In this document: positions 17,626 to 25,677 of the stretch, in pieces
Layout of the letters: every line of letters starts with the position of its first letter
How positions within the stretch are numbered: the first letter of the stretch is position 1
Source of the DNA: Streptomyces sp. Je 1-79
GTDB lineage: Bacteria; Actinomycetota; Actinomycetes; Streptomycetales; Streptomycetaceae
Length of the DNA: 64,000 nucleotides
Reading direction: 5' to 3'
Assembly: GCF_025195125.1 (NCBI RefSeq)
Contig: NZ_JAMGSL010000013.1
Span: forward strand, 1 to 64,000
The notes under the pieces: model-generated
What the model saw: the letters and a program-made list of their open reading frames with translations, nothing else
Database searches by the model: none
What the model was told of the DNA's origin: nothing
Made by a program: the position numbers and the translations under genes

Positions 17626-18246
17626 ATGCCCACTCGCTCAGTCGAACGGGGAGCCTCCCCGACCCGTCGGCGGCTGCTGGACGCCGCGGAGAAGCTGGTC
17701 CGCACCGCGGGGCTGGCCGGCGTGACCACCAAAGCACTCGCCAGGGAGGCCCGGCACTCCGAGGCGATGCTCTACCAGCACTTCGCGAGCAAGGACGAGC
17801 TGCTCGTCTGCCTGCTCCGCGAACGCCTCTCCGCGCTGCACTCCGCCGTGTACGCGGGTCCCGCCCGCGACCTCGACACCCAGAGCACCGAGCAGGGGTG
17901 CCACGACCTGGCGTACCGGACCATCCGGTACTACGAGGCCGCCGTACCGCTGCTCTGCCCGCTGCTCGCGGACCCCTCCCTGCTCGCCGCGTGCGGTGTG
18001 GACCCGCCGCCCCCCTACGGCGCGAGGCACGAGCCGCCCCCCGCGCTCGTCGCCACGCTGGAGCGGTGGCGCGAGGCCGGGCGCGTCCGGTCCGACGCCG
18101 ACCTGGCGGTGGCGGCGACGATCCTGGCAGGGGCCTGCTTCCAGTGGGTCCTCCAGCGGCAGTGGGGCTCCGCCGCCGGGGCGGTCCGCGACGAGGAGGA
18201 CTTCACCGCGAACCTGGCCCGCACCCTGGCCCACTCGCTCGCCTGA
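17626..18246 (+). CDS. TetR-family transcriptional regulator
   Basis: This 206-residue protein has an N-terminal helix-turn-helix, GVTTKALAREARHSEAMLYQHF (first ~60 residues), followed by a helical ligand-binding domain. GAAGGGTGAG precedes ATG 17626. TetR proteins usually repress nearby export or tailoring genes and release DNA on ligand binding; here the oxidase, hydrolase or MFS pump are candidates. The imperfect inverted repeat GTGAGT/ACTCGC straddles its own start codon and could be an autoregulatory site. It ends tail to tail with the EamA gene 33 bases away. Confidence 0.88.
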   Translation: MPTRSVERGASPTRRRLLDAAEKLVRTAGLAGVTTKALAREARHSEAMLYQHFASKDELLVCLLRERLSALHSAVYAGPARDLDTQSTEQGCHDLAYRTIRYYEAAVPLLCPLLADPSLLAACGVDPPPPYGARHEPPPALVATLERWREAGRVRSDADLAVAATILAGACFQWVLQRQWGSAAGAVRDEEDFTANLARTLAHSLA

Positions 18247-18279
18247 GCCCGCGCCACCGCCGTAGCCGTAGGGGGGAGT

Positions 18280-19131
18280 TCACGACGTGGTCAGCATCAG
18301 TCCGATGCCGACCACCATCAGCCCCGCGGCCGCCATCCTCGGCCCTCCGAAGCGCTCCTTGAAGAACAGCGCGCCGATCGCCGCACCCACGATGATCGAG
18401 GACTCCCGCAGCGCCGCGATCGGGGCGAGCGGCGCCCGGGTCTGGGCCCACAGGACCAGGCCGTAGGCGGCGACCGACAGGGCCGCGCCGAACAGGCCCC
18501 GGGCGGCGTACGGCCGGAGCTGGGGGAGCAGGCCGGCGCGGCGGGTCCACAGGGCGTACGCGGGGATGGCCACGCCCTCCAGGACCATCAGCCAGGCGAT
18601 GTAGCCGAGCGGGGTGCCCGAGGCGCGCACCCCGACGCCGTCGACGACCGTGTAGCCCGCGATGGCCAGTCCGGTCGCCCCGGCCGCCAGCAGGGCGGCC
18701 CAGTCCGGTCGCCGGCCCGAGCCCCGGATGCCCCACAGGGCCAGGCCCGTCAGGCCCGCGCAGGCCACCGCGACACCGGTGAGCTGCCGGGCGTCGGGGA
18801 TCTCGTCGACGAAGACCGCCGCGAGGAGGGTCACCGCCAGCGGCGCCGTACCGCGGGCGATCGGGTACATCTGTCCGAAGTCTCCCAGCGTGAACGACCG
18901 CATGAGCAGGACCATGTAGCCGACGTGCAGGACGGCGGAGGCGAGCAGATACGGCCACGCCCCGGCCGCCGGCAGCGGTACGAAGACGGCCATGGCGCAG
19001 CCGATCAGCGCCCCGCCGCCGGATATCAGGGTGAAGGAGAGCAGCTGGTCGCGGACGGTGTGGGCCATCGCATTCCAGGAGGCGTGCGTCACGGCGGCGA
19101 GCAGGACCGCCGCGACCACCAGCGGCGTCAC
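18280..19131 (-). CDS. EamA/DMT-superfamily transporter
   Basis: The 283-residue protein is nearly all hydrophobic, with about ten membrane helices in two EamA halves; the conserved half-ends read YPIARGTAPLAVTLLAAVF and ALRESSIIVGAAIGALFFKE. It is a drug/metabolite-type permease of unknown substrate. It faces the TetR gene tail to tail, marking the likely right border of the polyketide region. Its upstream gap (19132-19330) contains no gene that I can see. Confidence 0.85.
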   Translation of the reverse strand: MTPLVVAAVLLAAVTHASWNAMAHTVRDQLLSFTLISGGGALIGCAMAVFVPLPAAGAWPYLLASAVLHVGYMVLLMRSFTLGDFGQMYPIARGTAPLAVTLLAAVFVDEIPDARQLTGVAVACAGLTGLALWGIRGSGRRPDWAALLAAGATGLAIAGYTVVDGVGVRASGTPLGYIAWLMVLEGVAIPAYALWTRRAGLLPQLRPYAARGLFGAALSVAAYGLVLWAQTRAPLAPIAALRESSIIVGAAIGALFFKERFGGPRMAAAGLMVVGIGLMLTTS

Positions 19132-19330
19132 GCGGTCCGCCGCTCACGGACGTCGACCGGGGCCGCGGCGAATCGGGGGTGGGCGGGGGATGCGGGAGAG
19201 GTCATGCCCCGCACGCTAGCGTTCCGTGTAGGGGCCACGCGACTGTGTTGCGGTCGCGCGCGACCGGGGGCCGGTCACCCGCGCGAGGCGGAGCCGCCCC
19301 GGCGGCCGCGCGCCGGGCTCACCGCCCTGA

Positions 19331-20962
19331 TCACCCCGCGCGCAGCACGCTCGCCACGACCCTGCCCGCCGAGTCCCCGCCGTGGCCGCCCTCCTCCACG
19401 ACGGCCGCCGACGCGAGGTCGTCGGAGTAGCCGGCGAACCAGCTGTTGGAGGTGGCCTGGTTGTCGACCTCCGCCGAGCCCGTCTTCGCGCCCTTGTCCC
19501 CGCCGACCGAGGCCATCGCCTTCGCCCCCGTGCCGTCCCCGGTTGCCGTCGCCCGCATCATCGCCCGCAGCTGACGGGAGACCGGGTCGGGCAGGGACCG
19601 CGACGCCTCGGCGAAGGTCCGCCCGTCGAGCTTCCGGTCGACCAGGAAGGGCTGCTTGAAGGTCCCGGTCTTCGCGGTGGCGGTGATCGAGGCGATGTTG
19701 AGCGCGTTCATCTGGACCGTTCCCTGCCCGATGTACTGCGCCGCCGCCTCGCCCTCCACCGCCGGGGGGACGGACCCGTCGACGGACTGGACGCCCGTCT
19801 TCCAGTCGAGGCCGATCCCGAAGACGTCCCGGGCCTCCTTGCCGAGCGCGGAGTCGTCGTCCACCTCGTTGATCAGCTTGATGAAGGCGGTGTTGCAGGA
19901 CTTGGCGAAGCTCCGGGAGAACGGCACGTCGCCGAGCGCGAAGTGTTCGAGGTTGTGGAAGGTACGGGTGTAGTACCGGACCTCCTTGGGACAGGGGGCG
20001 ATCCCGTCCGCGGTCACGAGCCCCTTCTCCAGGAGCATCGCCGCCGTGACGATCTTCAGGGTCGAGCCCGGCGCCTGCTTGCCCTCGAACGCCGTGTTGA
20101 AGCCGCCCGACGGGCTGTTGGCGACCGCCCGTATCTCGCCCGTGGTCGGCTTGACCGCCACCACCGACGCCTGGCCGTACTGCTTCACCGCCCGCTCGGC
20201 CGCCGCCTGGACGGTCGCGTCGATGGTCGTCCGCAGCGTTCCCGGCCGGCCCTTCACATGGGTGACGAGCGTGGTGTCCGGCACCCCCTCCGTACCGGAC
20301 TCGATCCAGGTCTCTACGCCCGGCTCGCCGCCGCTCTGCGTCGCGTACCGGGCGAGCAGCTGGTCCAGGACCGGCCCGAGCGAGGGGTACTTCTCCTTCG
20401 TCAGCTCGGCGCCCTTGCGGTCGACGGCCTTGATGCCGCCGGACTTCGCCGCGCCGGTGCGCAGGGTCCCGTCCTTGGTGAGCTTCGGGTGGATGACGGC
20501 CGGCTTCCAGTCGACGAGCGGCCGCCCGGTGGACAGCCCGCGCACCACCGTCAGCTCCGAGGTGTACGTCCAGGGCTTCGACCGCCCCTCGTACGTCACC
20601 GTGGCCTTCACCGTGAAGGGCACCGTCGCGCCGGCGGGCGTACCCGGCGTGATCTCGGCCGCGGAGACCTTCGCACCCTCCTTGTAGCCGAGCACGACCG
20701 GCCCGGCCTCGACGGGGTTGTTGGTCAGCTGGGCGGCCCGGTCGGACTCGCCCGCGGCCCACGCGGCCAGGAAGTCCCCGGCGGTCCGGGTGACCTCGTC
20801 CTCGGTGACCGGCCCGGACCGCTTCCCGTCCGCGGCGGAACGGGTGCTCACGTCCGAGCCCCCCGTGACCCCCTGCACGAGGTTGTAGCCCCCGTAGGCG
20901 ACCCCGCCCGCCACGACGACGAAGACTCCGCCGACGATCGCGACCTTCGCTCCACTGCGCAT
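19331..20962 (-). CDS. Class B penicillin-binding protein with NTF2-like domain
   Basis: This 543-residue peptidoglycan transpeptidase has one N-terminal membrane anchor (residues ~7-27), an NTF2-like MecA_N domain (~55-160), a linker/dimerisation part, and a C-terminal transpeptidase domain. The catalytic motifs are present: STLK with Ser300, SCN at 355-357, and KTGSAE at 493-498. Actinobacterial homologues act outside the membrane in cell-wall synthesis or beta-lactam tolerance. The gene is divergent from the 21235 operon across a 272-base gap. Confidence 0.92.
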   Translation of the reverse strand: MRSGAKVAIVGGVFVVVAGGVAYGGYNLVQGVTGGSDVSTRSAADGKRSGPVTEDEVTRTAGDFLAAWAAGESDRAAQLTNNPVEAGPVVLGYKEGAKVSAAEITPGTPAGATVPFTVKATVTYEGRSKPWTYTSELTVVRGLSTGRPLVDWKPAVIHPKLTKDGTLRTGAAKSGGIKAVDRKGAELTKEKYPSLGPVLDQLLARYATQSGGEPGVETWIESGTEGVPDTTLVTHVKGRPGTLRTTIDATVQAAAERAVKQYGQASVVAVKPTTGEIRAVANSPSGGFNTAFEGKQAPGSTLKIVTAAMLLEKGLVTADGIAPCPKEVRYYTRTFHNLEHFALGDVPFSRSFAKSCNTAFIKLINEVDDDSALGKEARDVFGIGLDWKTGVQSVDGSVPPAVEGEAAAQYIGQGTVQMNALNIASITATAKTGTFKQPFLVDRKLDGRTFAEASRSLPDPVSRQLRAMMRATATGDGTGAKAMASVGGDKGAKTGSAEVDNQATSNSWFAGYSDDLASAAVVEEGGHGGDSAGRVVASVLRAG

Positions 20963-21234
20963 CCTTGTGGTTCCCCTCCCCAGAAGCCCCAGAAGTTCGC
21001 TCAGTCAACCAGCGCCCCCGCCCCGGTGTCGACCGCATTCGCATGTGCACCGACCCCGCCACAGGGCGGTTCCGGCACCGGCACGCGCCTGCGTCCAGGG
21101 GCCTCGTACCGCTCGCTCGTCCGTTCCAATTGCTTGTGTAGGGTCGACCTTTGACGTGTCCGGGACGGTTCGCGGTCCTCCCGAGCGGAACGTCGATCTC
21201 TTGCTTGTCCGTACGGGGGAAGGAGTCCACCACG

Positions 21235-21690
21235 ATGCCGTGGGATGAATGGGAGCAGCTGAAGGCCGATGCCGGCAGTCAGAGTTCTGCGCGAATGCAA
21301 CTGAACGAGGTGCCGAGCGACCGGACCGGTGGCAGTGGCGCCGGCGAGGCGGGCGACCTCAAGGCCGACCAGCAGGACCTGGCCGCGGTCGGCGACAGCG
21401 CGTTCAAGCTCTTCAACGACCTCGGACGCGAGGGCCGTAACGCCTGGTCCAGCAGTCAGAACGCGGCCAAGGACCTCACCACGCAGGAGTTCGAGCTCGG
21501 GGCCGCCCTGCACACGGTCCAGGACCGGTGGGAGAAGTCGCTGACCAGCCTGCTCGACGCCTGCGCCCACATCTCCAACCACATGGACTTCACGAAGAAG
21601 GTCCACGCGGGCGACGATCAGTACATCGCGTCGACCGTGAGCAGCATCGCCACCCTCGACAAGGGTTTTGACGAGGGGACGAACCGCTGA
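21235..21690 (+). CDS. Small helical protein, type VII secretion substrate-like
   Basis: This 151-residue, predominantly helical protein starts at ATG 21235 behind GGGGAAGGAG. It has no signal peptide and no hydrophobic segment. An N-terminal WDEWEQLK segment, a long amphipathic middle (ALHTVQDRWEKSLTSLLDAC) and its small size resemble ESX/WXG100-type partners, but a clean WXG turn is not evident. Its stop overlaps the next gene's start (TGATG at 21688-21692), which argues that the two proteins work together, perhaps as a chaperone or co-secreted pair. Confidence 0.6.
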   Translation: MPWDEWEQLKADAGSQSSARMQLNEVPSDRTGGSGAGEAGDLKADQQDLAAVGDSAFKLFNDLGREGRNAWSSSQNAAKDLTTQEFELGAALHTVQDRWEKSLTSLLDACAHISNHMDFTKKVHAGDDQYIASTVSSIATLDKGFDEGTNR

Positions 21691-23864
21691 TGGACCTCGA
21701 AGCACTGCGCCACGCCAACTTCGCGTTGCTGAGCGCCGCGATCACCGACTGGGGCACCGTCGTCAAGAGCCTGACGGGTCTTCAGAAGCGGGCGAGCGAC
21801 GACATGAAGGCCAAGGCGGACAAGGCCAACTGGGCCGGTGTCAACGCCACCGTCTCGCGCGAGTTCATCTCCAAGACGGCCGGTGAGTTCTCGGACGCCC
21901 TCACCCAGGCGACGTCGATCCACAACATCCTCAAGGACACCCACGACGAGCTCGTCGGGTTCCGGGACAAGCTCAAGCAGGCCCTGGACGACGGCTTCGA
22001 CAAGGACAAGCTCTCGGTCTACGGGGAGCAGGGCGGCGGCTTCCGCGTCGTCTCGGCCATGCACCCCGAACCTCCCGGCACCAAGGAGAAGGCCGAGGCC
22101 CTCAGGGACAGGATCCAGGTTCTCCTCGGCCAGGCCACGACGAGCGACTCCACCGCCGCCCGTGCCCTGAAGGCGATAGCCGAACAGGCCGACTACGGCT
22201 TCTCCGGCGCCAAGCACGCCGACCGCGACTCCGCCGCCGACGCGCTGCAGAAGGCGGACGCCATGGCGAACCTGGCGAAGGACGCGAAGAAGATGTCGCC
22301 CGAGGAACTCGCCGAGTTCCAGCGGACCATGGCCAAGTACAAGGACGACGAGCTCTTCGCCGCCCAGTTCGCCTCCAAGCTGGGGGGCAAGGAGACCCTC
22401 CAGTTCTGGAACGACCTCGCCGAGCTCCACGCGGGCGCGCGGGGCGAGGAGCTCAAGCAGCTCCAGAGCCTCCAGAGGGACCTGAGCACGACGCTCGCCA
22501 CCGCCACGCTCTCCGACTCGGACGGCATGACGGAGTGGAAGAAGAAGGTCCTCGACGAGTCGACCACGGCCTTCCGGGCCAACTCCGCGGATCCGCTGCG
22601 GCCCTACGGCGCCATGGGCTACCAGGTCATGAGCAGCCTGATGCACCACGGCAAGTACGACGCCGAGTTCCTCGACGCCTACGGCAAGCAGCTCCTGAAG
22701 ATGGACATGGCGCCGGCCGGCAGCGCGGGCATGGGCACCAACGACCTCTGGAAGGACGGGAACATCACGGACCTCGTCTTCGGGGACGACGACGGCCGCG
22801 ACCCGGTGACCGGCTTCATGAAGGCCCTGTCGCACAACCCCGAGGCGGCGCTGGACACCTTCGGCGACAAGAAGGTCTTCGAGCACGTGGTGGAGAGCAT
22901 GCGGTACACCGACCGTGACGGTGCGGTGGCGCACGCCCTCGAAGCGGCCGTGACGGGCTACGGCGACGGCGAGAAGGCGACCGACATCAGGCCGCACAGC
23001 AGGGAGCAGGTCGCCCTCATGCAGGACGTCATGCACGCCGTCGCGCAGCCGGACAGCGGCACCAAGCTCGTGAACAAGGAGACGGGCGAGAGTTTCGGCG
23101 ACATGGCGGCCGCCTACATGCCGGAGATCAACCGGTCGATTGCCGGCAGTGGATCCGAGTCGATCTTCATGACCAACAGCCAGGACCCCGACGGTCTGAA
23201 GAAGACCGACGCCATGCGCTTCCTGTACGACGTGTCCAAGGACCCCATGGGCCGGGCGGCGATCATCATCGGCGAGAACATCTACACGGCGAGCTCCATG
23301 GAGGCGCACATCGCGAATCCGGATCTCTTCAACGGCAAGTCCGAACTCCCGATCAACGCCATCGCGCGCAACACCGGAATCATCGAGGGCATCGTCGGGC
23401 ACTCGGTCGCCGACGCCAAGATCGCCGGTGACCTGGGAGCCGAGAAGGCCACGAACGACGCCCTCAAGTCGAAGGGCGACGTGGTGAAGGCCTTCCTCGC
23501 CGCCGGTGTGAACGTGGGCAGCGTTGCCCTGGTGCCCATGGGCCCGGGCGCCGCGATGACGGGCGCCGCGGCCAGCGGGTTCTTCGGCGGAGTCGCCGGC
23601 ATCGCCGTGGACACCCTCCTGAAGGGCCAGGAGGCACAGGGAGCGCTGGACAGGTCCCTCTACGCCTCCGGCGGAACGCTGAACGACACCATGGAGTCGG
23701 CCAAGGCGCAGACCCAGAACAGCGTCGGCGAGTCCATCAGCACCCACGGTTCCAAGGAACTGACGGACCACGAGGCGAAGGAACTGGTCCGTGTGGCCCT
23801 CGAACAGGGCTGGACCGACAGCGATTCCATGATGGAAGACATCCGCGCCCGGCCGGCTGCGTGA
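21690..23864 (+). CDS. Large helical protein with WXG-like N terminus, candidate T7SS effector
   Basis: The 724-residue protein begins with ~110 residues of amphipathic helix (LLSAAITDWGTVVKSLTGLQ), the layout of WXG/LXG-type secreted proteins. The rest is a long soluble helical body with one hydrophobic Gly/Ala-rich patch near residue 620 (VALVPMGPGAAMTGAAASGF), perhaps membrane-inserting. I recall similar Streptomyces proteins under DUF6571 but cannot verify this. No catalytic toxin motif is recognised. It is translationally coupled to the 151-residue gene and followed by a membrane-anchored protein, consistent with a secretion or contact-dependent module. Confidence 0.6.
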   Translation: MDLEALRHANFALLSAAITDWGTVVKSLTGLQKRASDDMKAKADKANWAGVNATVSREFISKTAGEFSDALTQATSIHNILKDTHDELVGFRDKLKQALDDGFDKDKLSVYGEQGGGFRVVSAMHPEPPGTKEKAEALRDRIQVLLGQATTSDSTAARALKAIAEQADYGFSGAKHADRDSAADALQKADAMANLAKDAKKMSPEELAEFQRTMAKYKDDELFAAQFASKLGGKETLQFWNDLAELHAGARGEELKQLQSLQRDLSTTLATATLSDSDGMTEWKKKVLDESTTAFRANSADPLRPYGAMGYQVMSSLMHHGKYDAEFLDAYGKQLLKMDMAPAGSAGMGTNDLWKDGNITDLVFGDDDGRDPVTGFMKALSHNPEAALDTFGDKKVFEHVVESMRYTDRDGAVAHALEAAVTGYGDGEKATDIRPHSREQVALMQDVMHAVAQPDSGTKLVNKETGESFGDMAAAYMPEINRSIAGSGSESIFMTNSQDPDGLKKTDAMRFLYDVSKDPMGRAAIIIGENIYTASSMEAHIANPDLFNGKSELPINAIARNTGIIEGIVGHSVADAKIAGDLGAEKATNDALKSKGDVVKAFLAAGVNVGSVALVPMGPGAAMTGAAASGFFGGVAGIAVDTLLKGQEAQGALDRSLYASGGTLNDTMESAKAQTQNSVGESISTHGSKELTDHEAKELVRVALEQGWTDSDSMMEDIRARPAA

Positions 23865-23877
23865 GTTGCGAGGAGAT

Positions 23878-24522
23878 GTGAGCAGCCGTATGCGGGCAGG
23901 CCGAAGGAAGAACCTCCGCACCGCGGGCATAGCCGGCCTGGTGGCGGTCGCGGCGGTCTTCGGGTACCTGGAGATCTTCACCAAGGGCGTCGACCGGCTC
24001 CCGGACCGTCCGTGCGACGGTGCGGTGGACCGGGCGACGGCGGCGCGCGCCCTGCCCTCGGCGCGCTCGGCCGAGGAGCGGGGGAAGCTCCGGCAGGACC
24101 GGTCGGACGGCGACTTCTTCTTCGCCTGCCACGTACGCACCAGCGGCGACTCCGTCATCTCGGGGGAGGCGGAGTCCCGTGACTCGGATTCCGACGGTTG
24201 GCGTGACTTCTACGCGAACAACGGGAACGACGAGAACCCGGTCGAGGTGTCGTCCGGCGACATCCGAGCCTTGGCGCACCCGGACAGGGCCCACGTGTAC
24301 GTCCCCTGCACCCCGCCCGGCAAAAAGCCCGGCGAGGCGCGTGACGCGTACGCACTGACCGTCGACGCCGGCACCATCGGCAAGACCCGCGTGCACGGGA
24401 CCGAGCTGCGGCAGGTCCTCGTCGACTTCGCCTACCAGCTCGCCCGCCACACCTACGAGGCCGTCGACTGCCAGGAGTCGCGGACCTTCCCGAAGGAACT
24501 GCCCCGGCTCCCGGCGGCCTGA
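23878..24522 (+). CDS. Membrane-anchored extracytoplasmic hypothetical protein
   Basis: A basic N terminus (RRKNLR) is followed by one transmembrane helix, AGIAGLVAVAAVFGYLEIF, and a ~170-residue outside domain with four cysteines that could form disulphides. The start is uncertain: GTG 23878 lies only two bases after AGGAG, and ATG 23890 lies fourteen bases after it. It is the third gene of the 21235 operon, 13 bases after the large protein, so it may anchor, receive or neutralise that protein; this is inference. No family is recognised. Confidence 0.6.
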   Translation: MSSRMRAGRRKNLRTAGIAGLVAVAAVFGYLEIFTKGVDRLPDRPCDGAVDRATAARALPSARSAEERGKLRQDRSDGDFFFACHVRTSGDSVISGEAESRDSDSDGWRDFYANNGNDENPVEVSSGDIRALAHPDRAHVYVPCTPPGKKPGEARDAYALTVDAGTIGKTRVHGTELRQVLVDFAYQLARHTYEAVDCQESRTFPKELPRLPAA

Positions 24523-24539
24523 GGGACGAGCACGTGTCA

Positions 24540-24573
24540 GAGGCCCGGACCGCTTCCGTGCGGTCCGGGCCTC
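24540..24573 (+). terminator. Strong hairpin terminator after the T7SS-like operon
   Basis: A perfect 14-bp stem, GAGGCCCGGACCGC (24540-24553) with its complement at 24560-24573, closes a 6-base loop. There is no U-run, as in many Streptomyces I-shaped terminators. Confidence 0.85.
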
Positions 24574-24623
24574 CGGCGTACCGCGGTGCTGAATCCTTTT
24601 CCCCGTCCGCCGCCTCTTGTCTG

Positions 24624-24652
24624 TGAACCGGTCGCGAAGGCGCCGGCGGATA
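24624..24652 (+). promoter_or_regulatory. Possible ECF-type promoter of the sigma operon
   Basis: TGAACC (24624-24629) and CGGATA (24647-24652), spaced by 17 bases, resemble an ECF -35 AAC motif and -10 element. Autoregulation by the sigma factor encoded at 24754 would be typical. The predicted start site falls within the AGGAGG of the first gene, so this is tentative. Confidence 0.3.
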
Positions 24653-24668
24653 CCAGGAGGAACGAAGC

Positions 24669-24761
24669 ATGATGATCGCGATCATCGCCGTGGTCGGTGT
24701 GGTGCTGGTCTGCATCTGCAGCGTGACGCTGCTCAAGCGGAGGAGCCGGAGCCGTGGCTGA
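24669..24761 (+). CDS. 30-residue single-pass membrane peptide
   Basis: ATG 24669, preceded by CCAGGAGGAACGAAGC, opens a 30-codon frame. It encodes one hydrophobic helix (MMIAIIAVVGVVLVCICSV) and then a basic tail, LKRRSRSRG, an inside-positive arrangement. The stop overlaps the GTG of the ECF sigma gene by eight bases, so the peptide is probably cotranslated with it. It has the best ribosome-binding site of the operon. It could sense or tether the sigma factor at the membrane, although nothing in it resembles a known anti-sigma factor. Confidence 0.6.
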   Translation: MMIAIIAVVGVVLVCICSVTLLKRRSRSRG

Positions 24762-25329
24762 CCGCCCGCGGCGGGTCTCCTGGCCGGACGAGCGGCTGAT
24801 CCGGGCGGCGCAGGACGGCGACATCCCGTCGCTCACCACCGTGGTCATGGAGTCGCAGCCGCACGTGCGCCGGTTCGCGCTGTCGCTGTGCGCCACACCG
24901 CAGGACGCCGAGGACGCGGCCCAGGAAGCGCTGATCATCCTCTACCGGAAGATCGGCACGCTCCGCGCGTCCGGCGCCCTGGCGTCCTGGATGTTCCGCA
25001 TCGTGCGCAACGAATGCCTGCGACACCTCAGACTGCTCGCCACCCCCACCGCCGCCACCCCCGTCACCGAGGAGGAGCCCTCCGCGGAGAGTGCGGTGCT
25101 GCGGCGGCTGGAGGCCGAGCGGGTGGCCGTCGCGGTCGGCGGCCTCCCCCGCGAGCAGCGGCAGGTGCTGATCATGCGGGACGTCCAGGGGTTTCCCGGC
25201 CGTCACGTCGCCCGGTCGCTCGGCCTGAGCGAGGCGGCCATGAAATCGCGGCTCCACCGGGCCCGGGCCGCCCTGCGACAGGCCCTGGCAGCGACCGAAG
25301 AGGCGACCGAAGGAGAGGTACGGCCATGA
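24754..25329 (+). CDS. ECF-family RNA polymerase sigma factor
   Basis: This 191-residue protein has region 2 (residues ~40-95, CATPQDAEDAAQEALIIL and SWMFRIVRNECLRHLR) and region 4 (~125-180, LPREQRQVLIMRDVQG and LSEAAMKSRLHRARAALR), without an extended C-terminal domain. It would direct polymerase to stress-type promoters. The GTG start lies within the end of the 30-residue membrane gene, and its stop overlaps the next start (ATGA at 25326). No classical zinc anti-sigma protein adjoins it; the flanking small membrane proteins are the obvious control candidates. Confidence 0.92.
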   Translation: MADRPRRVSWPDERLIRAAQDGDIPSLTTVVMESQPHVRRFALSLCATPQDAEDAAQEALIILYRKIGTLRASGALASWMFRIVRNECLRHLRLLATPTAATPVTEEEPSAESAVLRRLEAERVAVAVGGLPREQRQVLIMRDVQGFPGRHVARSLGLSEAAMKSRLHRARAALRQALAATEEATEGEVRP

Positions 25330-25613
25330 AGAACGCGGACCCCGGCGACCCCGTCCGTACGGGATCGGACTTCGCGAGCGCCTCCGTCCCGCGGCACCTC
25401 CTGCGCGGCGCTCTCGGCTTCGGCCTGATCATCGGCGCGATCGCCCTGGTGCCCGTCGCCGGCCCCGCCGTCCTGCTCGCCGCCCCCCTGGGCCTGGTCG
25501 CCCTCCGCGGCTGCCCGACCTGCTGGGCGATCGGCCTGGCCCAGACGGTCTCCCGAGGCCGCCTGCGACGCACCTGCGAGGACGGCGTCTGCACCCTGTC
25601 GAAGGCGGCCTGA
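25326..25613 (+). CDS. Small cysteine-containing membrane protein
   Basis: The 95-residue protein overlaps the sigma factor stop (ATGA). Two adjacent hydrophobic helices (GALGFGLIIGAIALVPVAG and AVLLAAPLGLVALRG) are followed by CPTCW and, later, C-x4-C. The arrangement resembles YgaP/DUF2892-type inner-membrane proteins that carry a CPxCW-like segment. The cysteines could bind a metal or sense redox state and regulate the cotranscribed sigma factor; this is inference. Confidence 0.7.
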   Translation: MKNADPGDPVRTGSDFASASVPRHLLRGALGFGLIIGAIALVPVAGPAVLLAAPLGLVALRGCPTCWAIGLAQTVSRGRLRRTCEDGVCTLSKAA

Positions 25614-25632
25614 GCGGCCGGCCGGACGACAC

Positions 25633-25661
25633 GGAGGGCGCGGCCACCGGCCGCGCCCTCC
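25633..25661. terminator. Bidirectional hairpin between the sigma operon and the mannosyltransferase
   Basis: GGAGGGCGCGGCC (25633-25645) pairs perfectly with 25649-25661 around a 3-base loop, between two convergent genes. It can serve both transcripts. Confidence 0.8.
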
Positions 25662-25677
25662 TGGAACTCCCGCCCCG

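Noticed and set aside
17626..18246. A pathway-specific SARP-type activator.
   Set aside because: The only regulator in the cluster region is a TetR protein; no SARP or LAL motif was found in the window.
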